The notes under the pieces: model-generated
Database searches by the model: none
What the model was told of the DNA's origin: nothing
The model's input: the letters and a program-made list of their open reading frames with translations, nothing else
DNA from: Rotaria sp. Silwood1
Taxonomy: Eukaryota > Rotifera > Eurotatoria > Philodinida > Philodinidae
Assembly: GCA_905250075.1 (NCBI GenBank)
Contig: CAJNOP010000228.1
Location: forward strand, 186,001 to 250,000
Reading direction: 5' to 3'
DNA length: 64,000 nt
Translations under genes and position numbers: made by a program
Shown here: positions 44,825 to 57,778 of the stretch, in pieces
Position numbering within the stretch: position 1 is the stretch's first letter
Layout of the letters: each line of letters begins with the position of its first letter

Positions 44825-47770
44825 ACTTCAATACTTACACTTGCAATATGAAAGTGAATATAAGAACCTTTTCGTTATATATATATATATATGTATACAT
44901 ATACAACATTGTTTCACCTAAATAAACATACATAAAGAAACTATTCAAGGGAAAATAATATGCACAAAGGATCTTGTTTTCTTTTCGATATTCAAGAATA
45001 CGAATTATTCATTCGTTTATTTTTCAAAGTAGAAAGATGCTAAAGGCATATTTGACATGACATTGAATCGCACGACGACTAATCTTAAAACAGTTTTACT
45101 CTTGACACAGAGAAAACGAAAAAAAATACTTTCAAACATTACCTATGAATGATATTAATCATCAGCGATATAGTTCGCCCATTATATCGGAGAAGTTAGC
45201 ACAAGTCTATTATTATGATATTAGCGAAATAATTACTTTCATTCAAAGTAAAATCGATATTGTAATAACTAGAAATTTTTTTAGGTTTGTTCTCACTGTT
45301 GAAATTAAAACCATTAGGTGACTTATCATTAAATGATTATTTTGTATATTTGAAAAACGTTTATTGTGAAAGTCACTAAAACATGATTTGTTTGTACACT
45401 GTGAATATATACTCATAGACAATGCTATTACAAACGAATTAAAGTCAAGCACCATTGGAAAGTAGCTCGATGTCCAGAGTTGCTCCACACACAAACAGTG
45501 AATACGAACAATGTATAGTTCAGAGGATGCCGAGATTTATTTTTTTTTTCGGATTTATCTATTGATGCATGCAACATATTTTAAGTGTATTGAAAGAAAA
45601 TCAAATTCTAAAGAGTCAATTCTCTCGTTTAGCTGGTCCTTCATCCTAAGTATTATTCTTGCTATCGCTGTCTGTTTAGTGTTCTTTCGGTAAGAAGATA
45701 TGATGTATAAAGGGATTTATAGAAATATCCTGAAAGACAATATTCATTAAAATCAACGGTATACCGACAATAGATACTCGATCGTAGAACAGGTATCATT
45801 ATAATACGACACCCGCATGACGGTCAACCGAAGTTTTGTCGGCAATTTTTATTCAGTCTAAATCCAATGAGTACCTTCAGTATGATGAATTTCAAAAGTC
45901 AATAAGGAACAATTGTATGGGTGTGGATGTTTCACTTTTTTGATTTTCGTATTAATTAGCTATTTAAAAAAATAAAAATATTCTGAAATGTCGAGATGTC
46001 ATATACTGTCGAATCAGCTACGCGTATAACATCATATGAGGATCTGAACTGATTTGAGGCCTCTATAAAATATTTGAATTAAGGAAATTATGGGTAGAAA
46101 TTTAAAATTCAGACGCATTTGAAATGTTTTACTACATACAAAAAAGACTTTGTTCGACTTTTTTTCTATTTTTCTTATTAGCATTTCTGTGTCTCGCAAA
46201 ACACTGTTTCTCTTTCATTAATCACATCGTTTATTAAAAAAAGTACACAATGATTAACCATTAGGTAGTTTATCATAAAAACTAAATCCATTGTCAGCAT
46301 CAAATATGAAATATATAAATATTGATACAATCATCGCCTCCTGCGGTACTGAAAACAAATAGTAAATAATCATACTCAACTACCCATACATTCTTGAGGT
46401 TTTTTTGTCACTACACATAAAAGAAAAATGTTTGTTGAACGCTTTCAATACCCTGGTTTTGTGTAGGAGAGAAATTTCTGTTAGCTTTCGTATTTAAGAC
46501 ATTCATAATGCAGTATTCATATTGACATCAAAGCTGTTTCGAAATTTAGAAAACGAGGTTCATTGAAGATGCAATACGTTTATTTAATATAATATATACA
46601 GAAAAACCTCATTTATTTATAAAAATATTCTTAGGATATTTATATATGATTTCTTCAAGAGTTCATACAGAAGACTCTTTTACAATGAGAATAATGACGA
46701 GCAGCGTTATCTTGAACTTTACTTGTACTACAAACAGCACATCATCTTTGATTATCAATAATAGTAAGATTCGGTTTCTTGTCTTTTAATGCATCACATC
46801 ATAATTTTCTTTTTGATGATCGATTTGTGTCTCTGTTGGAATTTATTAGTGATAGACGGTTGCTGTTTAGGTTATTCTTCTTGAATCAATGCCGTATAGT
46901 CGATATTTTAAACTCAAAATAAGTCAAATTAGAACCGATTCGACTTTTGAATATAATTATTTTCATATATCTCTTAGAAATGTTCATCGGCGGGAAACGA
47001 CCTAGAAATCATCGAGATTAGAATACGTATAATGACACATATACATTACAGATTATGATAATTGGCTACTAGCTACGTCAATCCAATGCTGCTAAAGCTG
47101 TCTATCGTTTTACTTGAGATCCACACTTGATCCATTTATGACTATGTCTTAGTTGTTAATAAAACTTCTAAAATGATACATCGGTTTTCTTCTTCAAATA
47201 TACTATCTGATTGACTTTTATTAATGCCATGATTCCTCTATTTCATACTGAAAACTACGCACCTTGATATCCTTTTCCGTTTGCTAGTTATTCAAAAGTT
47301 AAGATACTTAAACAAATTATTCTTTATTCAAGATGTTGGTACTTAAAGGGTTAAGCCAACAAATAAAATTAATTTCATTCATATTCTATAAATAATCAGT
47401 TCTGATAAAAGCAACCAACTTTTATAAGTAATCAGGGACAGAAGAGTTTCGATTTTCATTAAGAGATGATGATATTATAGTGGAATTACTGAAAAGAGCC
47501 AAAATGGAAAAATATCCTAGATAGCGAAAAATCTATCGTTTATTTTTGATGGCAACTGTAAATTTTTCTCTTTTAACTAGCTAGTAATAGTTTAAAACGT
47601 CCTTAAAAAACATTTTTTGCTTATTAAAAAAAAAAAACCTTGCAATTCTCTTGTATCATCAGAAAAAAAATATATACTCATTTAATCTAAATATAGAAAT
47701 TTCTTTTGGATAGATGACTTTTGTAAGCCACCTTAGATCTTCAAGTGAGAACCTACAGAACTAAAATAAA
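44825..47770. other. Spacer within duplication unit 1, no gene seen
   Basis: An (AT)n run lies near 44876-44896, just upstream of the EGF start and also present before copy B. A TGGGTGTGG block is at 45918. Blocks at 46190-46345 (ACACTGTTTCTCTTTCAT and TAAATCCATTGT) recur at 52385-52540. Short frames here have no family resemblance. Confidence 0.55.
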
Positions 47771-47779
47771 CAATTAAAT

Positions 47780-47992
47780 GCATTCACTCATGCATAAGAA
47801 AAATGTTTCACTTTTGTTCTCATTTCGTCAATATAATAGAAATCAATCAGAATGTATAGCCGGTGAAGAATATTGGCCAGTATTTATTTGTTGAGAATTT
47901 GGTATAGATAAATGTTTATTATTGGAGATTAATTCGAGTGAGATTGTGTTCGTTTTGCTGCTGAATTGCCGATCGTCTCAAATATTAAAATA
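47780..47992 (-). pseudogene. Duplicated, broken last exon of the Kelch/b561 gene
   Basis: About 210 bases align with 53128-53285, the last exon of the downstream gene, including GAATATTGGCC.GTATTTATTTG and the conserved acceptor region. Relative to the gene frame it has one extra AAT codon, two in-frame TGA codons near the end and loss of the normal stop. No other Kelch/b561 exons are next to it, so it was stranded by the duplication breakpoint and is not functional as an exon here. Confidence 0.8.
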
Positions 47993-48572
47993 ACAACAAA
48001 AAAAGTTAATCATGAATGTAACTATAAGAATGATTGTCATATCTCTAACGAGAGGGGAGAAAAGGAGTGATTATAATGCCTACCCTATAGTTCAACATTC
48101 CTTTTAGATTGTGTTTCACAAAACCTGTAGCTTAAAAACTTCACGTGACTTATAGAATTTTAAGTAACTTCAAGATTGAAGTCTTTCGTGTTTACCACTT
48201 GATTGAAATTTTACACGAAACTTTAGTGTTTTATTGTCTATTACTTAGAATTAGATTTGAAACGATGAAATTTATCAATTGTTTATTAATCAATCTCATT
48301 CATTGAATCTTCACATTAGGTGAAAAGAAACTGAATTCGATATTTTCCGTACTCTTTTTGTTTTTTTTTACAAAAGAACCATATGATTTTAATCAACTGA
48401 TGAAGTAAAGAGGAGATCACAAAGACTTCAATCATGAAGTCTACTGTTTCTCTCTCGTAATGAAGCTTTTAATATATCTTCCCAATTCAGATATTCTTCT
48501 TTTCTATGTATTTTTAAGCTTTAAGAAATTTTGTTTCATTTCCAAATAAAAAAAAGAATTCAAAAGTAAAGT

Positions 48573-49560
48573 TTATTTTTCATTGTCATCAAAAGCTGTT
48601 TCATCATTATCATTGTCATCGATAAGCATTTGATCACGCATATCTCGTTTAACTTGATTTAATAATTCGTAAAGCGATTTTTGACCAGAAGAACCACGCT
48701 TATATTGACCTAACAAAAAACAAACAATATCTATATCATTTAATTATTATCAATGACACTTACTGAAACGTTTTTCACAATGTTCACCATAACGATCATC
48801 TGGACATTGACAATAGTAAGTTGTTTTGAGAGAAACACATCGACCAGTATTACAAATATTTGGTCGACAGTTATTCATCGAATCACCAGGATTAGAGAAT
48901 CCTAAAAACCGCGAAAAATAATCACATTAAATCTTATTAAAACGTCAACTTACTTGATTCACAATTTTTTCCTAAAAAAAAAGCAGACAGAAGATTCAAT
49001 ACAACAAAATCCAATTTATTATCTACCGTAATAATCAGTTGGACATTTACACCAATAATCATCAATTACATTCATACATGTACCTCCATTTTGACACGAC
49101 GAACGATAACATGCATCAGCTGAAAAATTAAACAACTTAATACATAACGGATATAATTTATTAACATACCAATGCCACAATAGACACCTCGCCATGGACC
49201 AACACATCTACAATCAAATCCCCTTTGTCCTCTTGGAGTACAAATACCACCATGTTCACAAGGATTAGATGAACATGCTTCTGATGATGGATTCCAAGGT
49301 GACGGTGTAGTTTCTGGAGACCAAATTATTGTTGCATGATTTGTTGTACTTTTCTTAGGCCATAGGAATCCCCTAAGCTGACGATATTCATTATCATCAT
49401 TATCATCATCATCATCATCATCGTCAACTAAATTGCAAATTAAAAAGATATTCTTAGCATAGAATTTTGATATACACTTACAGTCACGATTGGTAGCAGA
49501 AATTGCAATGACCAAAACACAAAAGGTGAAAGCAAATAAGAAGAATTGTCGCAGTTTCAT
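48573..49560 (-). CDS. Secreted protein with three EGF-like domains (copy B)
   Basis: This is the paralogue of 44824-43898 with the same six-exon plan: 49560-49482, 49427-49170, 49119-49027, 48971-48954, 48901-48764, 48709-48573. The signal peptide is MKLRQFFLFAFTFCVLVIAI. After it comes a run of eight Asp encoded by a GAT repeat (about 49405-49427), then a Trp/Pro/Thr-rich linker unlike that of copy A, then the three EGF modules. These differ from copy A by only a few residues (PTDYYGR against RSEYYGK in module 2). The tail is longer and acidic (DDNDNDETAFDDNEK). It is probably secreted; function is unknown. Confidence 0.88.
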
Positions 49561-52500
49561 ACTTATAGACGTGCAGTTATAATATGAAAGTGAATGTGAA
49601 TAGTTTTTCGTTATATATATATATACAACATTGATTCACCCTAATAAACATACATAAAGAAACTTTTGAAGTGGAAAAAGAATTACAGAGAATCTGTGTT
49701 TCTTTTCAATACTCTTGAATGCGACTTATTCATTAGTTTATTTTTCAAGGTAGAAAGATGCCAAAAGCATAACTGACATGACATTAAATTGCTCGACAAC
49801 TACCTGAAACATTTTGTATTTTTCATCTAGAGAAAAAAAAATAGAAATATTATCAAACATTAACTATGAATAATATTGATTAGAAGGACTATATATTTCG
49901 CATATTGAATTGAATAAATAAATTAGTACAAGAGTACAATCATACTATTAGTAAACCGATTACTTTCGTCAAGGACAAAAAAAGGTTGAAATAACGGTAA
50001 TAGAGTGCAGATGTAGGTCGAATAAAGATCTCATCCATACCATTTTGTTGTTCGATTCCAATAGTTTAAAAGGTTTTATTCTGATTACTCACAGAAGACA
50101 ATATATAAAAAAGCTAATTGTATTCTACAAAAAATTTCTTTTGTTCTCATTGGATTTATTTCCATAGGCAATAAATTCTCAATAAAAACACTTTAAATAT
50201 CTCCCGAATTGTATTTAAATTATGGCATCATCTACCTTCCAGTAGTATGGTATTTAAAAAATAAAAATTCAGGATGAGGAAGATTTTCAAATGAACAATC
50301 ATTTCTCAATGATATGTTTAAAGTGATTCTATTCAATACATAAGATAGAGATGTTTATCAATTGTTTGATTGAATGATTCTTCTTTCTCATACACAAAAC
50401 TGATTGAATGGACAATTGAGCTATGCATGTGAAGAAAATGAAGAACAAATCGGATTTCCATTGATTTTAATCTTATGGATGAGTATTCTTTTTATACAGG
50501 AATACGTATGAATTGATATCATATGTCGAAACATAGATTGTACGGCAAAGGTTGGTTTAATATAATATTTGCGATGTGTCGAGACGAAGAAATTTGAGCT
50601 ACTAATTAAAAATTTGTGTTCTTGAAGTACAACCAAACAATATAAGTATTATTCAAGTGAAGTCATGTTTATTATAGACTAAAATTATCAGTGTAAATTA
50701 CGAATAGTAAATTTTTCTGATTCTTTGAAGTATTATGTCTTACAATTTCAATTGAATACAAAATTTGTTTTGTTTTTTACGTTGATTTTACAAGGATTAG
50801 AATTATCTGACTTTATCAAACTTGTGATCATTATGAAGAAGCTACTGGGATTTATCTAATGACACGTATAACATGTTTTGACTGAATTGAATGAAACTCA
50901 AAGTTTTGAAGAGTCAATCCTCATAATGAGCTGATTTTCCTTGTTAAGTGTGAGTCTCGTCATCACTTTCTCTCTAATTCGTTTGGTTTGAAGGCGCGAT
51001 ATATAACTTAGCTTATAAAAGAAATGCTGAAAGTTTCTGATTATTAATACAAGTTGTTTCACTCAACATCTTATCATATCATGCTGTGCTACGTTCGCAT
51101 TATAGCCACTTTATTACGGTATTTCTTAGAACTGACAGTGTAATAGCAGTAGATAGTCGATTAGAGAACAGATATTAGTATATGCCTATCGAATGATGGT
51201 GAGAGAATCCCGTACTGCTCAATTGCCAAAATACATCCAATATAGCTCACATCATATCGAAGTTTTGCCCACGGCTTTTATCTAGTTTAAATCATGTGAA
51301 TACTTTCGGTATTATGAATTTCAACAGTCTATAAAGAATCATGGTGTTTTTAGTTGATTTTGGACCATTAACAACGACTAGTTAAATAACAATAATCTTG
51401 CTGTGAAAAAAAAATCATAAATACTATTTGAAACTTAGAAAAACTATATTATAATTATTTTATTAGAGGTAAATCTTCTTCTTGTGAAATTATTTGATCT
51501 GATACATAGACGATGAGCACAAAAATAAACTATTAAATCAGAATAGTTTCGTAAATTGATCTAAATGTGACAAGACATTTGAATGTTTATTGTATAAGCT
51601 TTTGCTATAGTGTCGTGTGCAGAAAAGACTTCTTGCGACCGAATTCGGGTTCAGATCGGAGCTAATTGACATCGAATATATGTTTTCACAGTCACAGCAT
51701 TGCTTTCAGAGTTTTAACTTATATGAAAAATATACTATTTAGTGTAATTCATAAACTTTTTCATCAAGATAATACGTGTTCACCTCTTTTTTTTAGTAAT
51801 GTATCTCTCTCTTCATCTATTCAGTTACTTGGTTATATAGTACATCATCATCATCTGTTGATGTTGCTCAATCATGATCGAACTGATTTTCAATCCTATA
51901 CTTTTCATATAAGTTAGCCATTTTGAAAACTTCGACATTTGTATCTAGAATATGGTCGAGTAGAAGACCTAGAAACACATCCAAAGCTACGTACTTCGTA
52001 GCTCGAAAAAAACATTAAATTGAAATTAATTCTGCAAACAGATCATTACACGATTAGTTATGAAAAGAGTTATTTTTTGAGTCAATAAAATAAAGAAAAA
52101 CCATATTGATAAACAATTATAAAAAGTCAATTGTTTTGACATACATCTGATCGTATCTTGGGTAAGAAGAGTCATTGACAAGAACATTTTCAGATTGTTC
52201 TTAGTCTCATTGGAATCTATTTATAGTCATAAGATGAAGTTCAAAGCTCGGAAATAATTGATGTAGTTCCTTCGCAAGAGTCTTGTCCTTGTGAAATAAT
52301 CATTCGAGATAAGTATCTAAAATGTTTCACTACATATTAAAAAAAAATATATTTTTTTTAACTTTTTCTTTTTCATATTAGAATTTGTGTGTCTTATAAA
52401 ACACTGTTTCTCTTTCATCGATCATATCGTCTACAAATATAAGTACACAATAAGTAATCATTAGATAGTTTATCGTTAAAACTAAATCCATTGTAAGCAT

Positions 52501-53127
52501 CAAATACGAAATATATATATTGACACAATCATCGCCTCTTACGTTAGTCAAAGCAAATAGTAAATAACCGTAATCAGCTAACAATGCACACTCGAATTTG
52601 TTTTTTCTACCACGCATAAAAAAAAAACGGCTCGATCTGAGATAACAATTTGAAATAAATCTCATACATATTCTAAAAATTATGAGTTTTAATAGAAAAA
52701 ATGTATTTTTCAAATATCAATTTGGATTCCATTTAGAAAAATGTAAAAGAAAAAAAAGAAAACAAACTTGCCATTTTATATATAAAAATTATGAATATAT
52801 TGATGACAATAGTAAATACATACAAATAAACATGAACGCACGAAGAAAAATATACAAAAAAGTTTTTGAGAAAGAAGAAAATGAAGAACAACACTGTAGT
52901 AGAAAAAAAAAGAAAGAAGACAAAAAGCGCTTCAAAATAATTCTGGAAAAAGAAAAGGACGTTTGCCAATAGATAATTAATATAAACTACCAAAAAAGAA
53001 GAAACACAAACAATCAATAGCATACATATAGATCTTCCACTGAGAAATATAAGAACTCAAAAAACAAAAAAAAAACAACAATCAAACTCATTCACTCATA
53101 GATAAAAACACATATTTCACTTTTGTT
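49561..53127. other. Spacer within duplication unit 2, no gene seen
   Basis: This is a counterpart of 44825-47770 with extra sequence. Overlapping purine-rich frames at 52682-53023 on both strands reflect poly-A composition, not genes. I see no tRNA or exon chain. Confidence 0.55.
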
Positions 53128-56100
53128 TTAATTTCGTCGATATAATGGAAATCTATCGGAACGTATTGTGGATGAAGAATATTGGCCGGTATTTATTTGT
53201 TGAGAATTTGGTGTAGATAAATGTTTATTGGAGCCTAATTCGAGTGAGATTGTGCTCGTTTTGTTGCTGAATTGTCGATCGTCTAAAATTAATAAAACAA
53301 AAAAAGTTAAAATTATCAATATAATTATCAAGAAAATTTTTTTAAATCAAGCATAAAATAAGCAAAGTATAAGCGCAAAATACACAATAGTAGATTTAAG
53401 CATAAATATATAGCATAAGCAAAATATGATGATGAAATACTGAACGTACGGCAAAGGTTGTTCATTTTCAGGTGCATAACCAACATAATAATCAAAACCA
53501 CTACTTTCGGATGGTCCACTTCTTTTTCGTGGTGGTATTGGATATTCTCTTTCATTAGGTCGAGGATATTGAGGAAGTATAACTGATGAAGTAACATCAC
53601 CAGGTCTTGGTTGTCTTTGTGAAGGTATAAGTGGTGCCATATCATCACCATTAGTTCCACCACCAGGTCGATGTAAACTAGGATCACGTTTTGAAGGTTC
53701 TGGTGGTACAACACGACTTCCAACTTGACGTGGTATATGTTTTGCTGTTCCATGTTGTTCAGTTGGTTCATCTGAATATATTATTGATGATTGTGATCTA
53801 CCTTTTGGATCCTCTCGTTTTTCTACATTGGAGATAATAATAAATAACTTATTTATTCTTTTTCTTTTTTTTTCTGTTTTATTTCATTCTTTACTCATTA
53901 TTAGAAATTAACATATAACATATTTATCGATTTATCTAGATAATAGATTTCTATGAAATAATTAACTATAGAATCGATCATTTTGTTTTTTTTTCTCTTC
54001 TTTTTGTTGAATAAGTCTATCTTATTTTATTTTCTTACCTGTATGTGAATATGATTTAGATTTACCAGAAGAATCACGACGTAATAATGCGACAATTTCT
54101 AGACCAATAATTAATAAGACAAGAAAACCAAAATAAATATACCATATAATCCAAACAGGTAATGGTAATACAGCAAGAAAAACACCTAAACATATATTAA
54201 CAAAACCAAGTGCTAATATTAATAAACCTAAAATACGATGACCAATACGCCATGCACCTTCACCACCCCATGTATCACGATGTTTTATTTGTTGAGTATA
54301 TTTTTTATCTGTTTCAATAAAACTTTCATTTTTTTTATCATGCATACTGAGAAAAACAGCACCAGCTCTGAAAAATAAATGAATAAGAATAGAAAAATAA
54401 AACTATGTGCGTACAATTTTCTATGGATTTCAAATATGAATCACCAACAGATTATTCTATTCTATCTATTTTCGAACATATTTTTTGTCATCATCCTTTT
54501 ATTTAATCTGTCAGATATGCAATAAGAAAGTGATTCATTTATTATAATGTGATATACAATTTGTGATTGTATATTAACATCTACTAGAGTTTTTTTTAGA
54601 TTGAATTTCAAAAAATTTAACTTACAATCCAGCAAAAAATTGAATAATTGTTAAAATAAATGTAATTATACCAATAATAGCATGTGCATGTTTAAAATGA
54701 AGCCATGCTGGAGCACGAACAGAATGTACACCAAAAGCAAAACCACAAATAGCTAATGCAACACCAAAAAGCTAAAAGAAAATGTTTATCAAAACAAAAA
54801 ATTCAACATTAAATATGTTTTTTTACTTGTAAAGCCATATGTAATGGTCGTCTAACAGATAAATTTTTTGCATGTCGACCAACTAAATAACCAATTGGAA
54901 AGATTACACCATAAGTAAAAAATTGAAATATTCCATGAAGATGATAAAATGAAAATGGATAAATACATCGACGTGAACCAGGTGCACTTATTGCATCTTG
55001 TGGTGATGCTTGTAAAAACCAAAGATCCGAAAGTAAACGACGATTGCTATAAAAAAAAAAAGATCATATTTAAAAAAACTTTTTCCGAGAAAATTCTACA
55101 AAAATAAAGAAATTTCAATTTTAACGTATCATAGAAGTTCTTGGTAAAAAAGATTTATGAGATCTCAATAGATTTTGAAATACATAAACCGTCAGTATTC
55201 TTAATGAAGATATGATCATAACAAATTTTCGTGTTTTGAATTTTTGCAAAAAAATATTTATGTATAGATTTTATATTTTATCATACAAATCAGTTGATGA
55301 TCAAATAAGTTCTCTATATAGAATCTAAAGTTTGCGAAAACTTTTTCTTGTATTAAAAGCATTCAGAAATAACTACTTTTTTTTTCTTAAATATACAAAT
55401 GTTAATAAATCTGAAAAAAACTAGTAACCGTTAAATGTTCAACAAAACTTAATTGAAAGTAGTCATATTCAAATTTCCTTCTCTGTGTTCATTCAATAGA
55501 TTTCGATGATTTAAGAATACAATATGTATTAGCAAAAAAAATCTTTTTTATTTTGATTCTTTCTTTCGAGAACTGTACTAATCCTCAGTCCTTGATCTTT
55601 CAAAAAGTGACAATCCGATGTCTTGTTATATAGTTTCAAAGCTTATCGATTGGTCAACTAAAGAATATCAACGAAGAAAAACTGAATTTTTCACATCTTT
55701 TATTGATCATATTCATGATAAATTTAACGATTATGAAAAATCTTATTGATAAATACTTACATAACACTTCGTCCACCAAAGACAAACATACCAGGAGCAC
55801 CTTGAAAACATCCAGCAACATAAGCAGCACCTTCTCGTTGTATTGGAAAACCACCCTCCTATAATGATATAAGATAATTTTTTATATCTATATATAAGTT
55901 CTATATCGAAATTAAACGACAGGTAGCTTTCATGCATTATACAATCATGCTGTATCTCAATATAATACATTGAAAAATAAAAAAAAAAAAACATAATCAG
56001 CGAAAGAATAGAAAACTAACCCGTAATTTCTTTATTTATTTCAACAAAAAAAATGAAGTAGAAGAACTGTAGAATTATATCGGAAGAAGAATTATTTAAA

Positions 56101-57778
56101 ATATTATTTAAACTTACTGATGATGGACGTGCTCTTTTTAAAGACCATTCTTTTTGACTTAAACTAAATACAGCAACTTCATCATTTGGACTTATATAAG
56201 ACTAAAATTTAAAAAAAAATACAATCAAATTCAACAATTAATTCTTTTGTTAAAAATAAATTCTTACACGAATAGATGATGGATTAAATTCTCGACCACC
56301 CCATAAGACAGCTACTGGTGGTTCATTTCCTATATTACCTCCTGACCATCCACCAAATATACCTTGACCCATAGATGCACACACACTATATGATGGAAGT
56401 GTAACCATAGCAGCACCTGTTTTTGTTGTTGGACATTCCCAAAGACGTTCCCAATGTCCACGATCAATATGTAATAACCATGTATCTGTTGATGGACATG
56501 GACCACCTTTACCATAACCACTAGATATAACATAAATATTGATATGAAAAAAGAAAATGAATCATTAGGAAGAAAAAAAAAGTCATAAGTAAATTTTTCA
56601 ATGAGTCAAACTGATGACTAATATTATGTTTCTTTTACCTTAGACAACCACCATAAAGTAAAAGATGATTATCAGTGAGTAATGTTGTTGAATGACCATA
56701 ACGAGCATGTGGATATGATGGATTAAATGAAGATAAATCATACATAACTATTTTCAAAACAAAAAAAAAAGATATATATATTGATTAATTTAATATGAAG
56801 AAAATATTTTTTTCTAGAAAAAAAAAATTTACTTATAGCTCCTTGTCCAGCACCAATTGGATTAAAACCTGATGTAACTTGACTACTTGTTTCAACAGTT
56901 GAATACATCCATTCACGTGATTTACCCATACTATAAATAATTCTTGGTAAACCACTTGAATATGGTGTTGCAGCTGCTGAACCAAAACCACGTCCATATT
57001 GAGATGTTTGTGTTTGTTGCCAACTTTTTGTTCTAATTTAAAAAAAAATAGCAAATCAAAACAAAATAAATAAATTCATAATTCTTTAAAAATCACTAAC
57101 GCATAACTAAGAAACCAAGAATCTGGTAATGCATAAAAATTTTCATCAGCACGATCATCATCATTATTATAATTATTATGTCCCATAGGATTCATTTGAT
57201 TAAAATTTTGTGGATTCATTATTCCTGGATTTTGTTTCGTCATAGCAGCTGCCTCTCGTTTAGTCATAGTTTTTGATTTTTGTTTATCTGCTCCTCCTGC
57301 TGGATTTTGTTTATAACTAGCAAGTCCTGATTGTCCATATCCTATGTATGGATTATAAAATTGTGATGAACCTTGCATACCAAAACCACCAAATATATAT
57401 AAACCACTGCCTATTGCACTAGCCGATGCCATACCATAACGACTAGATGGTGCATTTGGAAAATTAAGTGGTTCCCATAGACCTAACATTAAAAAAGAAG
57501 AAATAGTAAATATGAATTATTGAAAATCATATATAATCAAATTTGATAAAACCTTGAAGAAGATTGAATGCATAACTATCTTGACGAGGCATTCCAGATT
57601 GATCACGACCACCATATAAAATAAGAAATACAGAATCATAACCAAGTGCAGCATCACGTCTTGGCATTGGTGTATCTCCACTTGAACCATCGCTAAGTAA
57701 AATCCATTGAAGTTGTTGAGAATTTATGGATAAAATAGATATTAGAAAATAATGAAGAAATATCGCTTGTTTTGTCAT
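53128..57778 (-). CDS. Kelch-repeat plus cytochrome b561-domain membrane protein
   Basis: About 12 exons: 57778-57553, 57482-57101, 57032-56833, 56747-56639, 56520-56268, 56201-56118, 55858-55761, 55046-54827, 54771-54626, 54367-54039, 53822-53450 and a last exon ending at 53128. The protein is about 850 residues. A signal peptide (MTKQAIFLHYFLISILSI) is followed by Kelch-type blades with LYGGRDQ, LYIFGGFG, LLLYGGC, AVLWGGRE and MFVFGGRS. A cytochrome b561-like membrane domain comes next, with FYHLHGIFQFF, HFKHAHAIIG and WRIGHRILG supplying candidate haem histidines. A Pro/Arg-rich cytosolic tail ends it. b561 domains pass electrons across membranes; the Kelch propeller would be extracellular or lumenal. 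The join of the last exon is unsure: the strong donor at 53449 (GTACGT) does not keep the 51-codon frame of the last exon. Confidence 0.88.

Larger units (their letters stand above)
43900..48010. repeat. Tandem segmental duplication, unit 1
   Basis: This unit carries EGF copy A, about 3 kb of upstream sequence and, at 47780-47990, a copy of the last exon of the Kelch/b561 gene. Matching points with unit 2 are 44824 to 49560, 45620 to 50925, 45860 to 51290, 46190 to 52385, and 47985 to 53280. The offsets vary (4.7-6.2 kb), so insertions and deletions followed the duplication. Confidence 0.85.
48560..53300. repeat. Tandem segmental duplication, unit 2
   Basis: The second unit runs from the 3' end of EGF copy B to the last exon and its acceptor in the Kelch/b561 gene, where similarity with unit 1 stops near 53290-53305. 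Spacer similarity has decayed, while the EGF exons and their introns remain nearly identical. Confidence 0.85.

Noticed and set aside
52682..53023. Overlapping 96-codon frames on both strands
   Set aside because: The region is A-rich, giving Lys/Glu-rich and Phe-rich frames on opposite strands. Low-complexity composition explains both.
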